From Lolium rigidum (taxonomy: Eukaryota > Streptophyta > Magnoliopsida > Poales > Poaceae), in NCBI RefSeq assembly GCF_022539505.1, contig NC_061509.1, forward strand, positions 212,870,254 to 212,934,253: DNA of 64,000 nt. Direction: 5' to 3'. This document shows, piece by piece, positions 21,740 to 33,653 of the stretch. Position 1 is the stretch's first letter. Every line of letters begins with the position of its first letter. The position numbers and the translations under genes were made by a program. Below the pieces are notes generated by a model. It was not told the DNA's origin. It saw nothing but the letters and a program-made list of their open reading frames with translations, and ran no database searches.

Positions 21740-24700
21740 AAATCTTATGTTGGAACTGCCACGGTTTGGGTAATGCCGCGGCAGTTCGAGCGCTTCTGGA
21801 TGTCCTGAGGCGTTATAACCCCGATGTGGTGTTCTTGTCGGAGACCCATCTCGATTCTTATCCGGCAGAGTGTTTACGAAGGCGTGTGAAGATGGATTTT
21901 AAAATAGTGCAAGTATGTGACGGACGACGTGGAGGTGTCTTAATGTTTTGGAAGAAAGAATTCAAATTGTACCAAATCCGAGCTGAACCAAACTTCATTG
22001 ATGTCCGTATTGAGGAAGATATGAATAAAGTTTGGAGATTTACAGGCATGTATGGTGAGTTTAAATGGTCAGAAAAATACAAGACTTGGGACAGAATCAG
22101 ATCTATACACCAGAATAATAATCTTCCCTGGGTGGTGATGGGGGACCTTAATGAGATACTCTATGATCATGAGAAGGAAGGAGGCAGAAAGAGGCCAGCG
22201 AAATATTTACAGGCGTTTCATAATACTCTGGATGATTGTGGACTTCATGACTTGGGATACAGTGGTGATAGTTTCACGTGGCATAGAGGAGCTATGAGGT
22301 CCAGACTGGATAGAGCAATTGGGAACATGAGTTGGAGCCAAATGCATGTGAATGCAGCGGTTATACACCTTGAATATAACCACTCAGACCATAGACCTCT
22401 TTTGCTGGATACAGAATTCTATTCGGCTTCGGCTATAAACCAGAATGGGAAGAAGTTAAGATTTGAGGCTAAATGGCTTAGGGAGGAAAATTTCAATCAA
22501 GTTGTGCAGGAAGCATGGAATGCGGCTGGCCACGAACACGAGCCGGCCGACGTTCTGAGAAGAGATGCATTGGAACCAACGTTCCCGTGCAAACTGGCTA
22601 CAGAACGGTGACAAGAATACATCTTATTTTCACAATTTTGCCACGGCGAGGAAAAAGAGGAATTTTATTAAGAAATTGAAAAATGCGCATGGTGATTTTG
22701 TGGAAGGTACGGACAATCTAAATCCAATTATCCTCAATTATTTCTCCAATTTATTCACATCGGAAAATAATGTGGTGGACCCGGAATTCTTGGATAAAAT
22801 TGTCCCTAAAGTGACCGAGGATATGAATGATAGCTTGATGGCTCCTTTTAATTCGGAGGATGTTAAAAGGCGGTATTTAGCATTGGTGATCTTAAGGCAC
22901 CTGGACCAGATGGGCTGCATGCTTTATTCTATAAAAAGTTTTGGCACTGGTAGGACTCGATATCACGCAGGCGGTTTTGAAGGCGATAAATGACAGAGTT
23001 ATCCCAGCTGGTTGGAATGAAACAGATGGTGGTATTAATCCCTAAAGTTGATAATCCAGAGGAGGTGTCTCAGTTTAGACCTATATCCCTTTGTAATGTC
23101 GTCTATAAGATCATATCTAAGATGCTTGCAGCCAGATTAAAACTGATACTCCCAGAGATTATATCACCAACACAAAGTGCTTTCGTCCCTGGAAGGCTTA
23201 TTACTGATAATGTCTTGGTGGCTTACGAATGTGTTCATAAAATCAAGAATAAGAGGAAAGGGAAATCTGGTCTATGTGCGGTGAAATTGGATATGCATAA
23301 GGCATATGATAGAGTGGAATGGAATTTTCTGAGGAGAATGATGTTGCAACTTGGTTTTCATTACCAATGGGTTGAGCTGGTTATGGCATGTGTTACTTCG
23401 GTCACTTACTCGTCGGGTTTAATTCCCAAATGACGGATGGTTTTATTCCCACCGGAGGTATTCGACAAGGGGATCCTCTTTCCCCTTATTTGTTTCTTAT
23501 TTGTGCAGAAGGTTTATCTAGTTGTTTGTTGCATGCCGAGGAGATTGGTAGCATTGAAGGGGTCAAGGTGTGCAGAAATGCACCATCAGTTTCACAGCTA
23601 CTATTCGCTGATGATTCTTTGATTCTCTTGAAGGCAGATTTGAACAATGCAATCTCATTGCAACAAGTACTTGATACTTATTGTGCAAATTCGGGACAAT
23701 TGGTTAGTGTGGCTAAATCCAGTATTTTCTTCAGCCCAAATACTCACATTGACACAAAAGTGGAAATTTGCAACACGCTGAATATAAATACAGAGGCTCT
23801 CTCGGATAAATACTTGGGTCTCCCCGCCCTTGTAGGTGCCTGATAGGAGTGACTCGCTTTATGCATTTTGTGGAAAGGGTTATGCTGAGAATTAAGGGAT
23901 GGAAAGAAAAATTCTTATCTATGGGAGGCAAGGAAATTTTGTTGAAAGCGGTGGCGCAATCTATTCCAGTGTATGCAATGTCAGTATTTCTTCTCCCGAA
24001 GAATGTGTGCAAAAAAATCACGGATGTGATCTCACAATTCTGGTGGGGTGATGACGATCAAGGGAGGAAAATGCATTGGTACGCGTGGTGGAAGCTATGT
24101 TTCCCGAAAAAGGAGGGAGGTATGGGGTTCCGTGACCTCCACTCTTTTAACCTTGCTATGCTAGCAAAACAGGTATGGAGACTTATTGATGAACCGAATT
24201 CTTTATGTGCACAAGTCCTTCGGGCAAAATATTACCCCTCGGGAGATATCTTAAAAGCTGGTCCTAAGGCTGGCTCGTCTTTCACTTGGCAAAGTATAGT
24301 GGCGGGAATACAAACTTTTAAAAGAGGCTGCATATGGAGAGTTGGGGATGGTGAGTCCATCAGCATTTGGACGGATCCATGGTTACACAGCAGCCCAAAC
24401 CGTAAGGTTATGACACCTAGAGGAGAATGCATACTCACGAAGGTTTCAGAACTAATTGATCCGACCACAGGCAATTGGGACCAACAGCTTATTCACAACA
24501 TTTTTCACCCAATTGATGTTAATCGTATACTGCAAATTCCGTTGAATTATAATGCGTTTGATGACTTCCTTACTTGGCATGGCACAAGATCTGGAGTCTT
24601 TTCAGTTAAGTCTGCATATCACGTTGAGTGGAAGCATCAATTCAATGGTGTCACGTGTAGATCGCTTATCACTGGTACGTCACTAAATAACCCTATATGG

Positions 24701-25598
24701 AAGATCCTATGGAAGCTTCAGGTTCCTGCTAAAGTAAAAATCTACTGCTGGCGCATTATGCATGGAATCATACCTATGAAAGCGATTTTATTTAATCGGC
24801 ATATTGGTACAAGTGACCGATGCCCCCTGTGTAATAATGCATCAGAAGATATTCTTCATTTGATTTTTAAGTGTGATCTTGCTGCCAATATATGGTCGGA
24901 ACTGGGAATTGCAGACTATATTCATGAAGCAATGGAGGATGGCCGTTCAGGGTCCCAAGTTCTTGAAGCCCTCCTCAAGACAGATTCAAGTTTGCTCCCA
25001 GGTTATAGTTCTATTAAAGTACATGAGGTGATTGCAATTTCTGCATGGTACATCTGGTGGTTGCGAAGGAAAATTTCTCACGGAGAACAGATACCCCCCA
25101 TCCATAAATGTGTTATTTCCATCCGAGCTATAGCTTCAAATTCAGAAAGGTCTAGTCGTCCAATTTCTGAGATGAAAAAGGTATGGATGAAACCAAGTGC
25201 AAATTTTGTAAAGTTAAATGTGGATGCAGCCTTCTCTTTGGAAGACCAAGTTGGGGCTTCAGGAGCAATCATACGGGATTCACACGGAGGTTTTCTTGCG
25301 GCAAACTCAATTTTTATACCGCATGTTACATCCGCAGCTATGGCAGAGGCGCTAGCTATGCGTAATGGGCTTTTGCTTGCTAATACTAGGGGGTTCAGCG
25401 CTGGCTATATACGCGGACATAGTCACACAGGCAGGGTATATTGGAAATGTCGAGTTCAAGAAGTGTGGGAGGGATATGAACAAAGTTGCACATGAAATTG
25501 CTAGGGAGTGTTTCTCTACTCGTTTATCTTGTAATTGGGTCGATGAGCCCCCTAGTTTCTTAGCTCAAACCCTCCTAGATGATGTAACAATTGTGTGA
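21736..25598 (+). pseudogene. LINE ORF2: endonuclease, reverse transcriptase, RNase H (frameshifted)
   Basis: Starts MKILCWNCHGLGN. AP-like endonuclease (residues 1-230) shows WNCHGLGN, SETHL, VVMGDLNEIL and NHSDHRPLL. A frameshift near 22,560 precedes RSRANWLQNGDKNTSYFHNF, and another near 22,870-22,990 precedes reverse transcriptase (VSQFRPISLCNVVYKIISKM, SAFVPGRLITDNVLVAYE, VKLDMHKAYDRVEW). A further shift lies near 23,390-23,420, before GGIRQGDPLSPYLF and the catalytic LLFADDSLIL. After a shift near 23,840 come KVKIYCWRIMHGIIP with CPLCNNASEDILHLIFKC (zinc-binding) and RNase H (VKLNVDAAFSLEDQVGASGA). A last shift near 25,400 leads to MNKVAHEIARECFSTRLSCN. It would perform target-primed reverse transcription; this copy cannot. 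Confidence 0.93.
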
Positions 25599-25736
25599 TT
25601 TTTTGCAGCAGCAAGTTTCAGACGCACTCTTTTCCTTACCAGGGTACCTAAGGGGACTGGAAGGTTTTTAATGAGGCGGCTTGCTAGCTTAATATATTGT
25701 GTTTTTACCTCAAAAAAAAAAACTTGGACCAAATTT

Positions 25737-25989
25737 CACTTTAAAGGCTTATCGCTCTGTTCAGATAGACCTTTGTGAAGGATACCAAATTTCAGGATAG
25801 GCCTAACCAGCACCCTAAAATGGGCTGGACAACTTGTAGCCTGGCCCAATCGATCCCAGGACACGAAAAAAACACGACCCGGCGGCCGAAGATGGAGATT
25901 CCTATTCTCTGCCAATAGCGGGAGCGATCTGGCGCTTCGCACAGAGCTGATTATTTCTAGGCTGACCCATTAGCGAGTGCTTTTCCGGT
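25737..25989. other. Flank of the LINE target site
   Basis: Continuation of the DNA that held the LINE target. It contains AGCGGGAGCG at 25,918-25,927, which pairs with an inverted copy at 26,749-26,758 and could be part of a Mutator-like element's ends. No matching target duplication was found. Confidence 0.35.
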
Positions 25990-26009
25990 TTTTCTTCAGT
26001 TTATTAATG

Positions 26010-26500
26010 GTCTTCTCAATTTTATGGGTTTTCGGCGGTTTTCCGATTTTTGTCTGTTAGTTTTTTTGAACTTTTTCCAAACCTGAAATTTTTTAAATTT
26101 GAAATTTTCAAGTTTTTTCTGAACTTTTTAAGATCTGAACGAATTTAAACATTTCAGAGTTTTAACATTTTTGAAATTCGAACAATATTTAAATTTGAAC
26201 ATTTTTTAATTTAAACTTTTTTAGATTGACCTTTTCAACATTCGAACATTTTTCAGATCCAACAATTTTTAGATTTGAACATTTCTAGATTCGGATAGTT
26301 TTCAAATTCGAACATTTTTCAGATTCAAACTTTTTTTAGATTTGAACATTTTTTAAATTTAAACATTTTTTGATTCAGATATTTTTCAAATTCGAACATT
26401 TTTCAGATTCGAACAAGTTTTAGATCTACTTTTTAAATTCGAACATTTTTCAGATTCAAACCATTTTTAAATTTGAATATTTTTCAATCCAATTTTTTAT
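26010..26500. repeat. Degenerate AT-rich tandem array (GAACATTTTTCA-like unit)
   Basis: About 490 bp of irregular repeats of a unit close to TTCGAACATTTTTCAGATT, alternating with TTTGAACATTTTTTAAATT. Spacing varies around 20-25 bp. AGCGGGAGCG inverted copies flank the region at roughly 25,918 and 26,749, so the array may be the interior of a non-autonomous Mutator-like element; that link is an inference. Confidence 0.7.
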
Positions 26501-26766
26501 AACATGAGTTCCGAAGCCTTATTTTACTGCACGCGCGAGAAAACACTGAAACAAAGTGAGCGTGAGCAAAAAAATGAAATATGTGTGCGTACGATTGTAC
26601 TCTACTGTGCGCGTGAAATTACAATGAAGCAGGTAAGCGCGCGTGAATGAAGAAATGGGAAAACATTTGCTCAGCTGAAATGGGCCGAGCCCATAGTAGC
26701 CGGGGTTATGCGGAGCCAATCGTCCGCTTCGCTTAAAGCGGACAATAGGCGCTCCCGCTAGAGAAG

Positions 26767-28214
26767 GTGTTAGCAGCAGCCGGCAATGTGCTGATTCTTC
26801 TCAAACATCGCCACACCACCCACCCCGAGTCTCTTAATCAGTATATCACTCTACATTTTCTTGTTGCAAATTTCTTGCATTGGTTCGATGCATCGATCTA
26901 TTTTTGGGGGGGTTTGCCATTAGAGGTCCTGCGAGGGAGACCCGAGAGCTCAGTTATGCGCCACAAAATCTTATTCGATCGAAGATTTCACTGTGTGCCT
27001 TCGTCGGAGCAATACAACGAGTGTTTCGGAGGCTGTCATTGTTCGACGATGCAGCGTCACTGCGCATATGTATGTATGTAGCATCTCCCTCTGTTTCTGA
27101 TATTTCCTATGAAATTTCTGCACTCATAGAACGGGTTAAACTTTTGTTAGTTAGGAATTCGTCCTCTTGTCTGTGCTTAAGCGTTTCCCCAACTTGATTT
27201 TTTTCGAACTTGGAAAGTTTAATCGTACTATACTCTCGGAGCTTTTTTAGATGTCTCAGTTGTCGACTTTGACTCCTAAATTTGGTTCATCGAGAGGACT
27301 CTCTTCTCTGGATTTATATCTTCTGGGTGTAGATTAAGAAGTTTTTTTTTAGAATTTGGATTGCCTAAACCAGTATTTGTAATTAGATATCTCCTAGGAT
27401 GAAAGTTTTGGATTTTTTTTTCGATAATGATGAAAGTTTTGGATGCTGACATATTTATTTGGAATCTAATTCAGATGTCTAATTTGACTCTAGATAGGGG
27501 GAATTTATTTTTAGCCCCTGTTCACTTTGTACTTCTATAATTTTCCCTCATTTACTTTGTAGCTTATTTTTTGCCCCATTTTACATTGCTCTTTGATCTA
27601 TTGTCCCATTTAACTTATTCTGATTTTTCTTCCTTTCGTTTTGAGGATAAGGCTACAAACTGAGGACTATACTGTCCCTTATCTACTTCTTCCTTCACAC
27701 CAGCACCGGGATGGAGGGAGTATGCAGAATCGCATACTGAATTTTCTCCTAGTCAACTGGTTTGGTAGACAAAAAAAACCTCGAACCTCACCATCTCAGC
27801 GTTTGTTTTGCTTTATTCTTTGAGATCCACATCCAATGATTGTCTGAACAAAGAAAATTTGACGATTGCAGGTTAATTAAGTGTGTTCATTTTATTTTTA
27901 TCAGAAGCTTAATGTTATTATTAATCTTGAAGTATCCAGCAATAACAATTTTATCACCATCTTGAATTTGTTCCAAATAAAATACATGCTGATACTTTTA
28001 ATCACATGTTATTTTTATGACACTTGCATTATATTTTACACTAATTCTCGAACACGTGTTTGTATTTGAAGAAGACATTAAGTTGTGCACTACTCCTACT
28101 TCTTTTTTTGGATATATTTCGTCACTAAGATACTAATTTGGCACTACTCGTATATGAATATCATACTATCATGACACTGACAGACTTTTCCCCATAATGT
28201 GTATTGTTAAGTGG
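26767..28214. other. Unassigned sequence
   Basis: Overlapping short frames at 26,767-27,197 on the plus strand lack motifs or a splice context I trust. A single Stowaway-like end (GGATGGAGGGAGTA near 27,709) has no partner. Otherwise AT-rich. Confidence 0.35.
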
Positions 28215-28592
28215 TGTTTTGGCTCATGGGATCATATGATCCCTTTATTTTGAAATGCATTATAGATAAATTTTGAAACGTCAAAAAATTTGAAATAAAA
28301 AATTTGCACGTACATCTTCACGTGTTACACACCCACAAAGTTGTTTCACGAAAATTCTACTTATCTTGTGGCGTGTGTAAAAAAGACAAATTTCGGTGCT
28401 AAAAATAAGGTTTTTCACAACATAAATTCTCTTTTTTATATAGACCATAAAGTATATCGTTTTTTCTCTAAACTTGACGAACACACATATATTTTGGAGA
28501 TGTACATGTAGAATTTTTTTCAAAAAATTTCAACACTTCGAAATATATTTTCTTGGTAGAGGGGTCATACGCACCCGGAAGCCGAATTGAAT
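28215..28592. mobile_element. Palindromic MITE-like element (~380 bp)
   Basis: Left GGCTCATGGGATCATATGATC and the complement of the right end (GGCTTCCGGGTGCGTATGACC) correspond. Inverted similarity continues inward: GCACGTACATCTTCACGTGT against the complement of the GTACATGTAGAATTTTTTTC side. Non-coding. I could not define a target duplication, so the superfamily is open. Confidence 0.6.
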
Positions 28593-29284
28593 TTTTGTAC
28601 TGAGACCCTCATTTCTCTCTTATGTTTCGAGCTTCAACAATAGATACAGTTGCTCCATTTCTTTATGTGGTTGCAATTCGTTGCACTTGCCTTATTGCTG
28701 AAGGCTCCGTACTACAGTGCAAATTTTGGTGGCATTTTCTTAATGGCGACGTCTGCTGGCCGTCTAATAAAAAGCATTATGGATATGTGTCAAAACATAG
28801 GCTTGTTAGTCCATCATTGTTAATGTGAATGGTCTAAGATCTACTTGTCAACGTACTGTGTATGTTTTAGTTGTCAACGTCTTAATTTTATTTTCTGCAA
28901 TGTAACTGCATAACTGGCCTTTATATTTTCTAAAGTATCTAATGTTGTTGAACCATCCATGGCGCCTTTGGGTTCCCAAATTTGCCTTATGTAGTTTACT
29001 CACTTGATAAATATCACTTGAGCTAATTTCCTCCATCTTGTTGAAGCGTATAAACGAATTGCACTAGATATTTTCATCGGTTTGGGGTTTTTGGTTGTGT
29101 TGGCTAGTGTTGAAAGTTGACATGATATCGGAGCCTAACTAAAATCTCGAGTTCGAGATTGCGCAATTTACCTTAAAGTTTTGTTTCCCATCGATGTCCA
29201 TGTACTGGCCTACGTCTGGCTAACATAGTGACACTGGTGTACTTTGGATGAAATGTTTTCTGTACACTGCAACTTCCTCAACTT
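28593..29284. other. Unassigned sequence
   Basis: No coding frame, inverted termini or repeat boundary that I can support. Confidence 0.35.
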
Positions 29285-29440
29285 TTTTTCTGACGGAAAG
29301 GCAGACTAGCGTACTTTTCATTAATTAGTTGAGGAGTACAAGATGTACAGTACAAGTAAAGCAAGAAATATAAAATGCAAAAAATTGCTAGAGCAACATA
29401 AGCAAGGGATTCTCCCAAGCAGCAGCATTTCTCATACTAG
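29285..29440 (-). mobile_element. Retroposon 3' end, minus strand
   Basis: The plus strand shows seven T's followed by CTGACGGAAAGGCAGACTAG and ACTTTTCATTAATTAG. Read on the minus strand this is a retroposon tail ending CCTTTCCGTCAGAAAAAAA. The design and several blocks match the fragment at 18,906-19,043. The right (5') limit is uncertain and no target duplication was found. Confidence 0.5.
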
Positions 29441-29460
29441 ACCTTGGTCCGGACCAAGGT
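29441..29460. repeat. Perfect 20-bp palindrome
   Basis: ACCTTGGTCCGGACCAAGGT is its own reverse complement with no loop. It lies just beyond the retroposon 3' fragment; no other feature explains it. Confidence 0.9.
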
Positions 29461-31605
29461 TTCTTTCCTCATTCTCCGAAAAATAATACTGTCTGGGATT
29501 TTTCAAGAAAATTTTAAAAATAGAACGGAATTTGCAAAATTATTAAAATTCTAGCAAATTATAAATCCTGGTACCTTTCGCCAAGAAAATTATGCTCCTA
29601 TGTGCATATATATTCGTCCTCTTAGTACTTTGTGTTTTTGGTTCTGATCTTTGTTTGCTGTAAACTCTCAGTAACTTTCAACCATTTCATTTGGCTTTCT
29701 CTCCTTCGTTAATATAACACATGCAGCCCTCGTGCATGGTTCGGAATAAAAGATAATTGCTGAGTTTTGAGTTGTATGTAAGTCTAGCGCTATTATGCAA
29801 GATAAGGAACAAAACAAGTAGACTTTTGGTGGTTTGGTGCACTGTTAATTAATGCAATTCATGTTTTGTGCATACAGGCCACATATATCGGAGTATAGGA
29901 CTGCACAGTTTTAGAACAAGAATGCAAGCTAGTGTTACAGTGTTTCGGAATGGAGGGCTGCCTTTTTCGGTAGGGCTCATCGTCCAAGCTGTGCCTTTTG
30001 CCATCCCTACGAGACCAATTATATTTCCCAGATATGTGGATTTGGTCTCCTCGCGTCTGTTACTTTTCTTTGGGTACCGCTAAGATCTGCTGGCTTTTGT
30101 CCGTCAAGAGGGTTTGCGCGATCATACATATATGGATCTTTGCCTCTATATACAACAGGTCAGTTGTGCAAAAGCGTAACGGGCCGCTTTATCACATTTC
30201 TAACAATGTTGTAGCTCTGCGAATGGCCAATTATTAATTTATTGCAGAACTTTTAGCCCATATTCCCATGTTGCTCTATTCTAATTTAATCTATACCATT
30301 ATCTTAATGCAGGCATACTAACTAAAGTCCAAGATTCCTTTCTCCAGGATAGATTACCCCAGTTGAGTTGGACCTCTAGGTGGGAAGAGGACCGGACAAA
30401 CTAGATTCCAATTGACACTTTCCTCATGAAACTATCATAAAAGACTATAATCTTAAACATTGGAGCTAGTACATAGGTAAGTTTACAATCTAGCAATACT
30501 TGCAAAGTTGCAATAGTCCCAAACATAGAGCACTTGTAGGCCAGCGAGATGGCTTAGTACCGAACTTACTGCAGGCAGTGAGTGAAACAAACATGATCCC
30601 TCCCCCTCCCCAAGGTTCTCCCTGAGCAGCGCCACCCAACACCCACGCCGCCCCTGCCGGTCTGCCTCCTGCTCTGCATCCCACATGTAATAATATAAGC
30701 TAGAAATCAACGATTATTTTCACCAGGTTATGAGAAATTCAGAGAAGTAGATGATGACCGAGCCGCGAAGCAGAGCCGGCCTTCGGGTTTATGGATTTAT
30801 ATTCCTCATAGTATTCGATAGATATTCTTAGGGTACAATCCAGCGCTTAAACAGATCAAATGCAACCCCAGAATTAAACAGAAACAGGCAATCGACGGCA
30901 GCAATGCTTAAATAGGTCAAATACATTGAAAATTTGCACTCTTTTAGTATACATTGTTGACTACATCTAGGCCTTTTTCGATTTTTTTTTCAAACTTTGA
31001 AGTCGAGCTTTTAAATTTTCAAAAAGTTTGAGCTCACTGTCGCTCGAGCTAACAGATGGTTTTTGGTTATCCCCCACATCAAAACCCCTCTCTTTCCTTC
31101 TCATGTAAGCATATTTCTTCATTCTGTTTTGGGCTTTCAGCAAAATTTCCTAAATAATTTCCACGGCGAACTACCTCTTCTGTAGTGTTTCTTTCACTTC
31201 TTTACTTGGAACAAGTAGGATCCTTTCCTCTCTCAGAACAACGGCTTGGGATGGCTTGGAATTACTTGCTTTTGCCTTCGGGGTGGTCGGCTATTTATAG
31301 TAAAAATATGAAATCTGACCGTTAAAAATGGTTAAACCTCGAGGTACAGGGCATGTTCAAACATTGAATTAATAGGCGGTAAAACTGAATAGCGCATGTA
31401 GTGGATGAGAATGGTTTGGTGGTACCGGAGATTCTAGTAGCTTGTTTTTTCTTCAGAATATGAACGTTCGGTAGTACCGACCTGGGAATCACCTCGGAGG
31501 TACCAGGGTGAAGACAACACCCTCAAGAATTGATTTGGACAGAAAACTGTCAAGTGCCTGCTCAGAGGTACCGGCTGAATTTTACTCTGATATTCCTATG
31601 CAGTC
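29461..31605. other. Unassigned sequence
   Basis: No supportable gene. A minus-strand frame at 30,483-30,710 has no motif. From about 31,300 the sequence has simple AT-rich intergenic character. Confidence 0.35.
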
Positions 31606-31766
31606 CTTCCTCCGTGTACCAATATAAAATGTTTTAGGTACTTTTAAAATAGATTAGATACAAACTAAAGTGGATGAACTTACACAATAAAAATAGACTA
31701 GATACAAACTAAAGTGGATGAACCAAATAAAATGTTTAAACGTCTTACATATCCAAATGGAGGGAG
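31606..31766. mobile_element. Stowaway-like MITE with internal duplication
   Basis: The right end AAATGGAGGGAG followed by TA (31767-31768) pairs with a mutated left end CTTCCTCCGTGTACC. Inside, ATAGATTAGATACAAACTAA is repeated 38 bp later as ATAGACTAGATACAAACTAA with the following AGTGGATGAAC. The left TA has been lost or mutated. Confidence 0.65.
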
Positions 31767-32209
31767 TAGACTTTCCTGAACAGAGTATACAAATGGTCAG
31801 GGTTTTGACAGCATACCATACTCGTGACATGTAAGAAAACAACTTTATACTTTCAAACTCGAATGGACGGAGTTACCAAGTGTGCGTAAAAGGGGGAGTT
31901 TGGAGATCTTTAGTGTATTTTGAAGGAATGTTTTTGGAGATCTGTGGGGATCACTTTTCCTCGTACTTTGCCAAGGGCACCTCTCGATACTATGTTATAC
32001 AGATGACTCAATAAAATTACCTTCTGAAGGGTCACCAAGCTGCACTCCCCTGTACTCCCTGTTCGACTGTACGAGACCAGGCACGCCTTGATCACGCTTT
32101 CAATTCTTTGCATGTGTTGCATCCTCCATACCGATATAGTTCTTTCTTTGAGAACCACCATTACTCTTGCAAATGGAAGGAAAACCCCTTTTTGACATGC
32201 CCCGTGGTT

Positions 32210-32988
32210 AAATGGTAGAAAGCCAATTAAAATTATATTGCACGGCTAGTCTTTCACTCCTCCACGAGAAAGAATTGGAAAGTCCCGCAAGCGTTATATG
32301 AGCATGCTTGGGTGGCCAATATTGACTTGGGGTGTGTTTCCTCCATGGAGCAACTCTACCAATTTGTTGAGCATTGGTCCCTTATTGGCCCCATCCACCT
32401 TCGTGAAGGATGATATTGTTTGAAGGCTCACGCCGAATAGAGAATACTCCACCAAGTCCGCTTGCGAAGTGCAATTTCTTGAGTCTGTCGCCTCGGCCAT
32501 GAATAAGTACATATGGAAAGCTTGGGCGTCTCCCAAAATCAAATTCTTTGTGTGCCTTGCAAACCAAAAATCACATTCGAACGGCGGATCGCCTTGAGAA
32601 GCGAGGATGGCCAAATTGTGGGCTTTGTCCTCTTTTCAAGAAATGTACGAAAACAGTGGATCATCTTTTTGTTTATTGTCGCTTCTCTGCTCACTTTTGG
32701 GGACAGGTGAAGGATTGGATGGGCATCCCCGAGCTCGTTCCTTTGCTTGTATCGTGGGAGATTTGGAGTGAGTGTAATGCAAGGATTTCCCACAATAAGC
32801 ATGTTTCCTCACAAGTAGTTTTCGATAGATCAAATATGAGGCATGTTTATGGGTTTCGGCGGGTGCCAAGCATTTGGGCGATTTAATGTCGGGAGAGTAA
32901 TTGTGTAACTACTTTTATGGTCTTGTAAAACTTCTCCTTAATTAATCGATTTGGTAAAGTCTTTTTTGCCCCGTTTCAAAAAAAAAAA
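32210..32988 (+). mobile_element. 5'-truncated LINE 3' fragment
   Basis: Frames of the region after reverse transcriptase are readable despite shifts: PQALYEHAWVANIDLGCVSS, MEQLYQFVEHWSLIGPI, REYSTKSACEVQFLES and IWKAWASPKIKFFVCLANQ. The zinc-binding stretch follows (CGLCPLFKKCTKTVDHLFVY) with a terminal WEIWSECNARISHNK. It ends in a run of A's at 32,978-32,988. The fragment lacks endonuclease and reverse transcriptase. It is a third, distinct LINE family in the window. Confidence 0.85.
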
Positions 32989-33107
32989 GAATCTAGAATT
33001 TGTTTTTTCTTCAGAAATAACCCAAGAACATCGATACCGGATTTCACGTGGGAAAGTTAAACTGTTTTCTATGTTGTTTTTTTAGCACCTTCGGGCTAAC
33101 GCCCGGG

Positions 33108-33645
33108 TAGGGTTGGCAATGGGTACCCATGACCCGCGTATCTGTCGGGTAAAAACCCAATAGGAGTACGGGTATGGGATAAAATATTACCCATGGGTTT
33201 GTAGATGGGAAACATATCATACCCATCGGGTAGAGTGGGTACGGGTATGGGATCATAGAACCCATACCAATGTACCTATGTACCCATCTAAATTTAACAA
33301 CTGGGCCATCGTAATATTCTAAACTACTCAACTTTTCCCCTAATCATGCCTTCATGTTGCTAGGCTGAACCTCATGCTTTTTGGTCTTACAATCGCTTAG
33401 GTTAGTGAAAATTAGACCTCTATTTACAAGTGCTTCACGTCTTGTCTTATTTTTAGATCAATTTGATGTGTTGTAAGCGCGGGTATTTTTACCCGCGGGT
33501 GCCCATTACCCTGTCGGGTGATGGGTATGGGAAAAACTTGTACCCATTGACGGGTATGAGTACGGGTAATGGGTAAGAATAAAAGTGATGGGTACGGGTA
33601 TGGGATGGCTCTACCTGTACTCATACCCTGCGGGTGCCATCCCTA
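33108..33645. mobile_element. Non-autonomous hAT element (538 bp)
   Basis: Terminal inverted repeats TAGGGTTGGCAATGGGTACC on the left and GGGTGCCATCCCTA on the right. A perfect 8-bp target duplication CGCCCGGG lies at 33100-33107 and 33646-33653. Eight-base duplication and the TAGGG...CCCTA ends are diagnostic of hAT. Subterminal regions are packed with GGGTAYGGGTATGGG-like motifs in both orientations, as hAT transposase binding regions often are. No transposase is encoded. Confidence 0.93.
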
Positions 33646-33653
33646 CGCCCGGG

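Larger units (their letters stand above)
20239..25720 (+). mobile_element. Near full-length L1-type LINE, plus strand (5.5 kb)
   Basis: Flanked by a perfect 16-bp duplication AACTTGGACCAAATTT (20223-20238, 25721-25736) and ending in a run of A's. It has a GC-rich 5' leader, ORF1 with a zinc knuckle and ORF2 with endonuclease, reverse transcriptase, a zinc-binding region and RNase H. ORF1 and ORF2 overlap in ATGA (21736-21739). Several frameshifts make it defective. The left duplicate is also a target duplicate of the neighbouring minus-strand LINE. Confidence 0.95.

Noticed and set aside
19219..25720. One LINE with a twin-primed 5' inversion
   Set aside because: Both parts have their own A-tail and clearly different protein sequence, and a target duplicate lies between them.
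26010..26500. CRISPR-like array
   Set aside because: The repeats are degenerate, without uniform spacers, in a plant nuclear genome full of retrotransposons.
26767..27197. Two overlapping ~105-codon frames
   Set aside because: No motif, no splice or codon evidence, and they compete with each other.
30483..30710. Minus-strand 75-codon frame
   Set aside because: No recognisable domain or context; likely chance.
32206..32225. tRNA-like GTGGTTAAATGGTAGAA
   Set aside because: Resembles a tRNA A-box, but no cloverleaf or B-box follows at the right distance.
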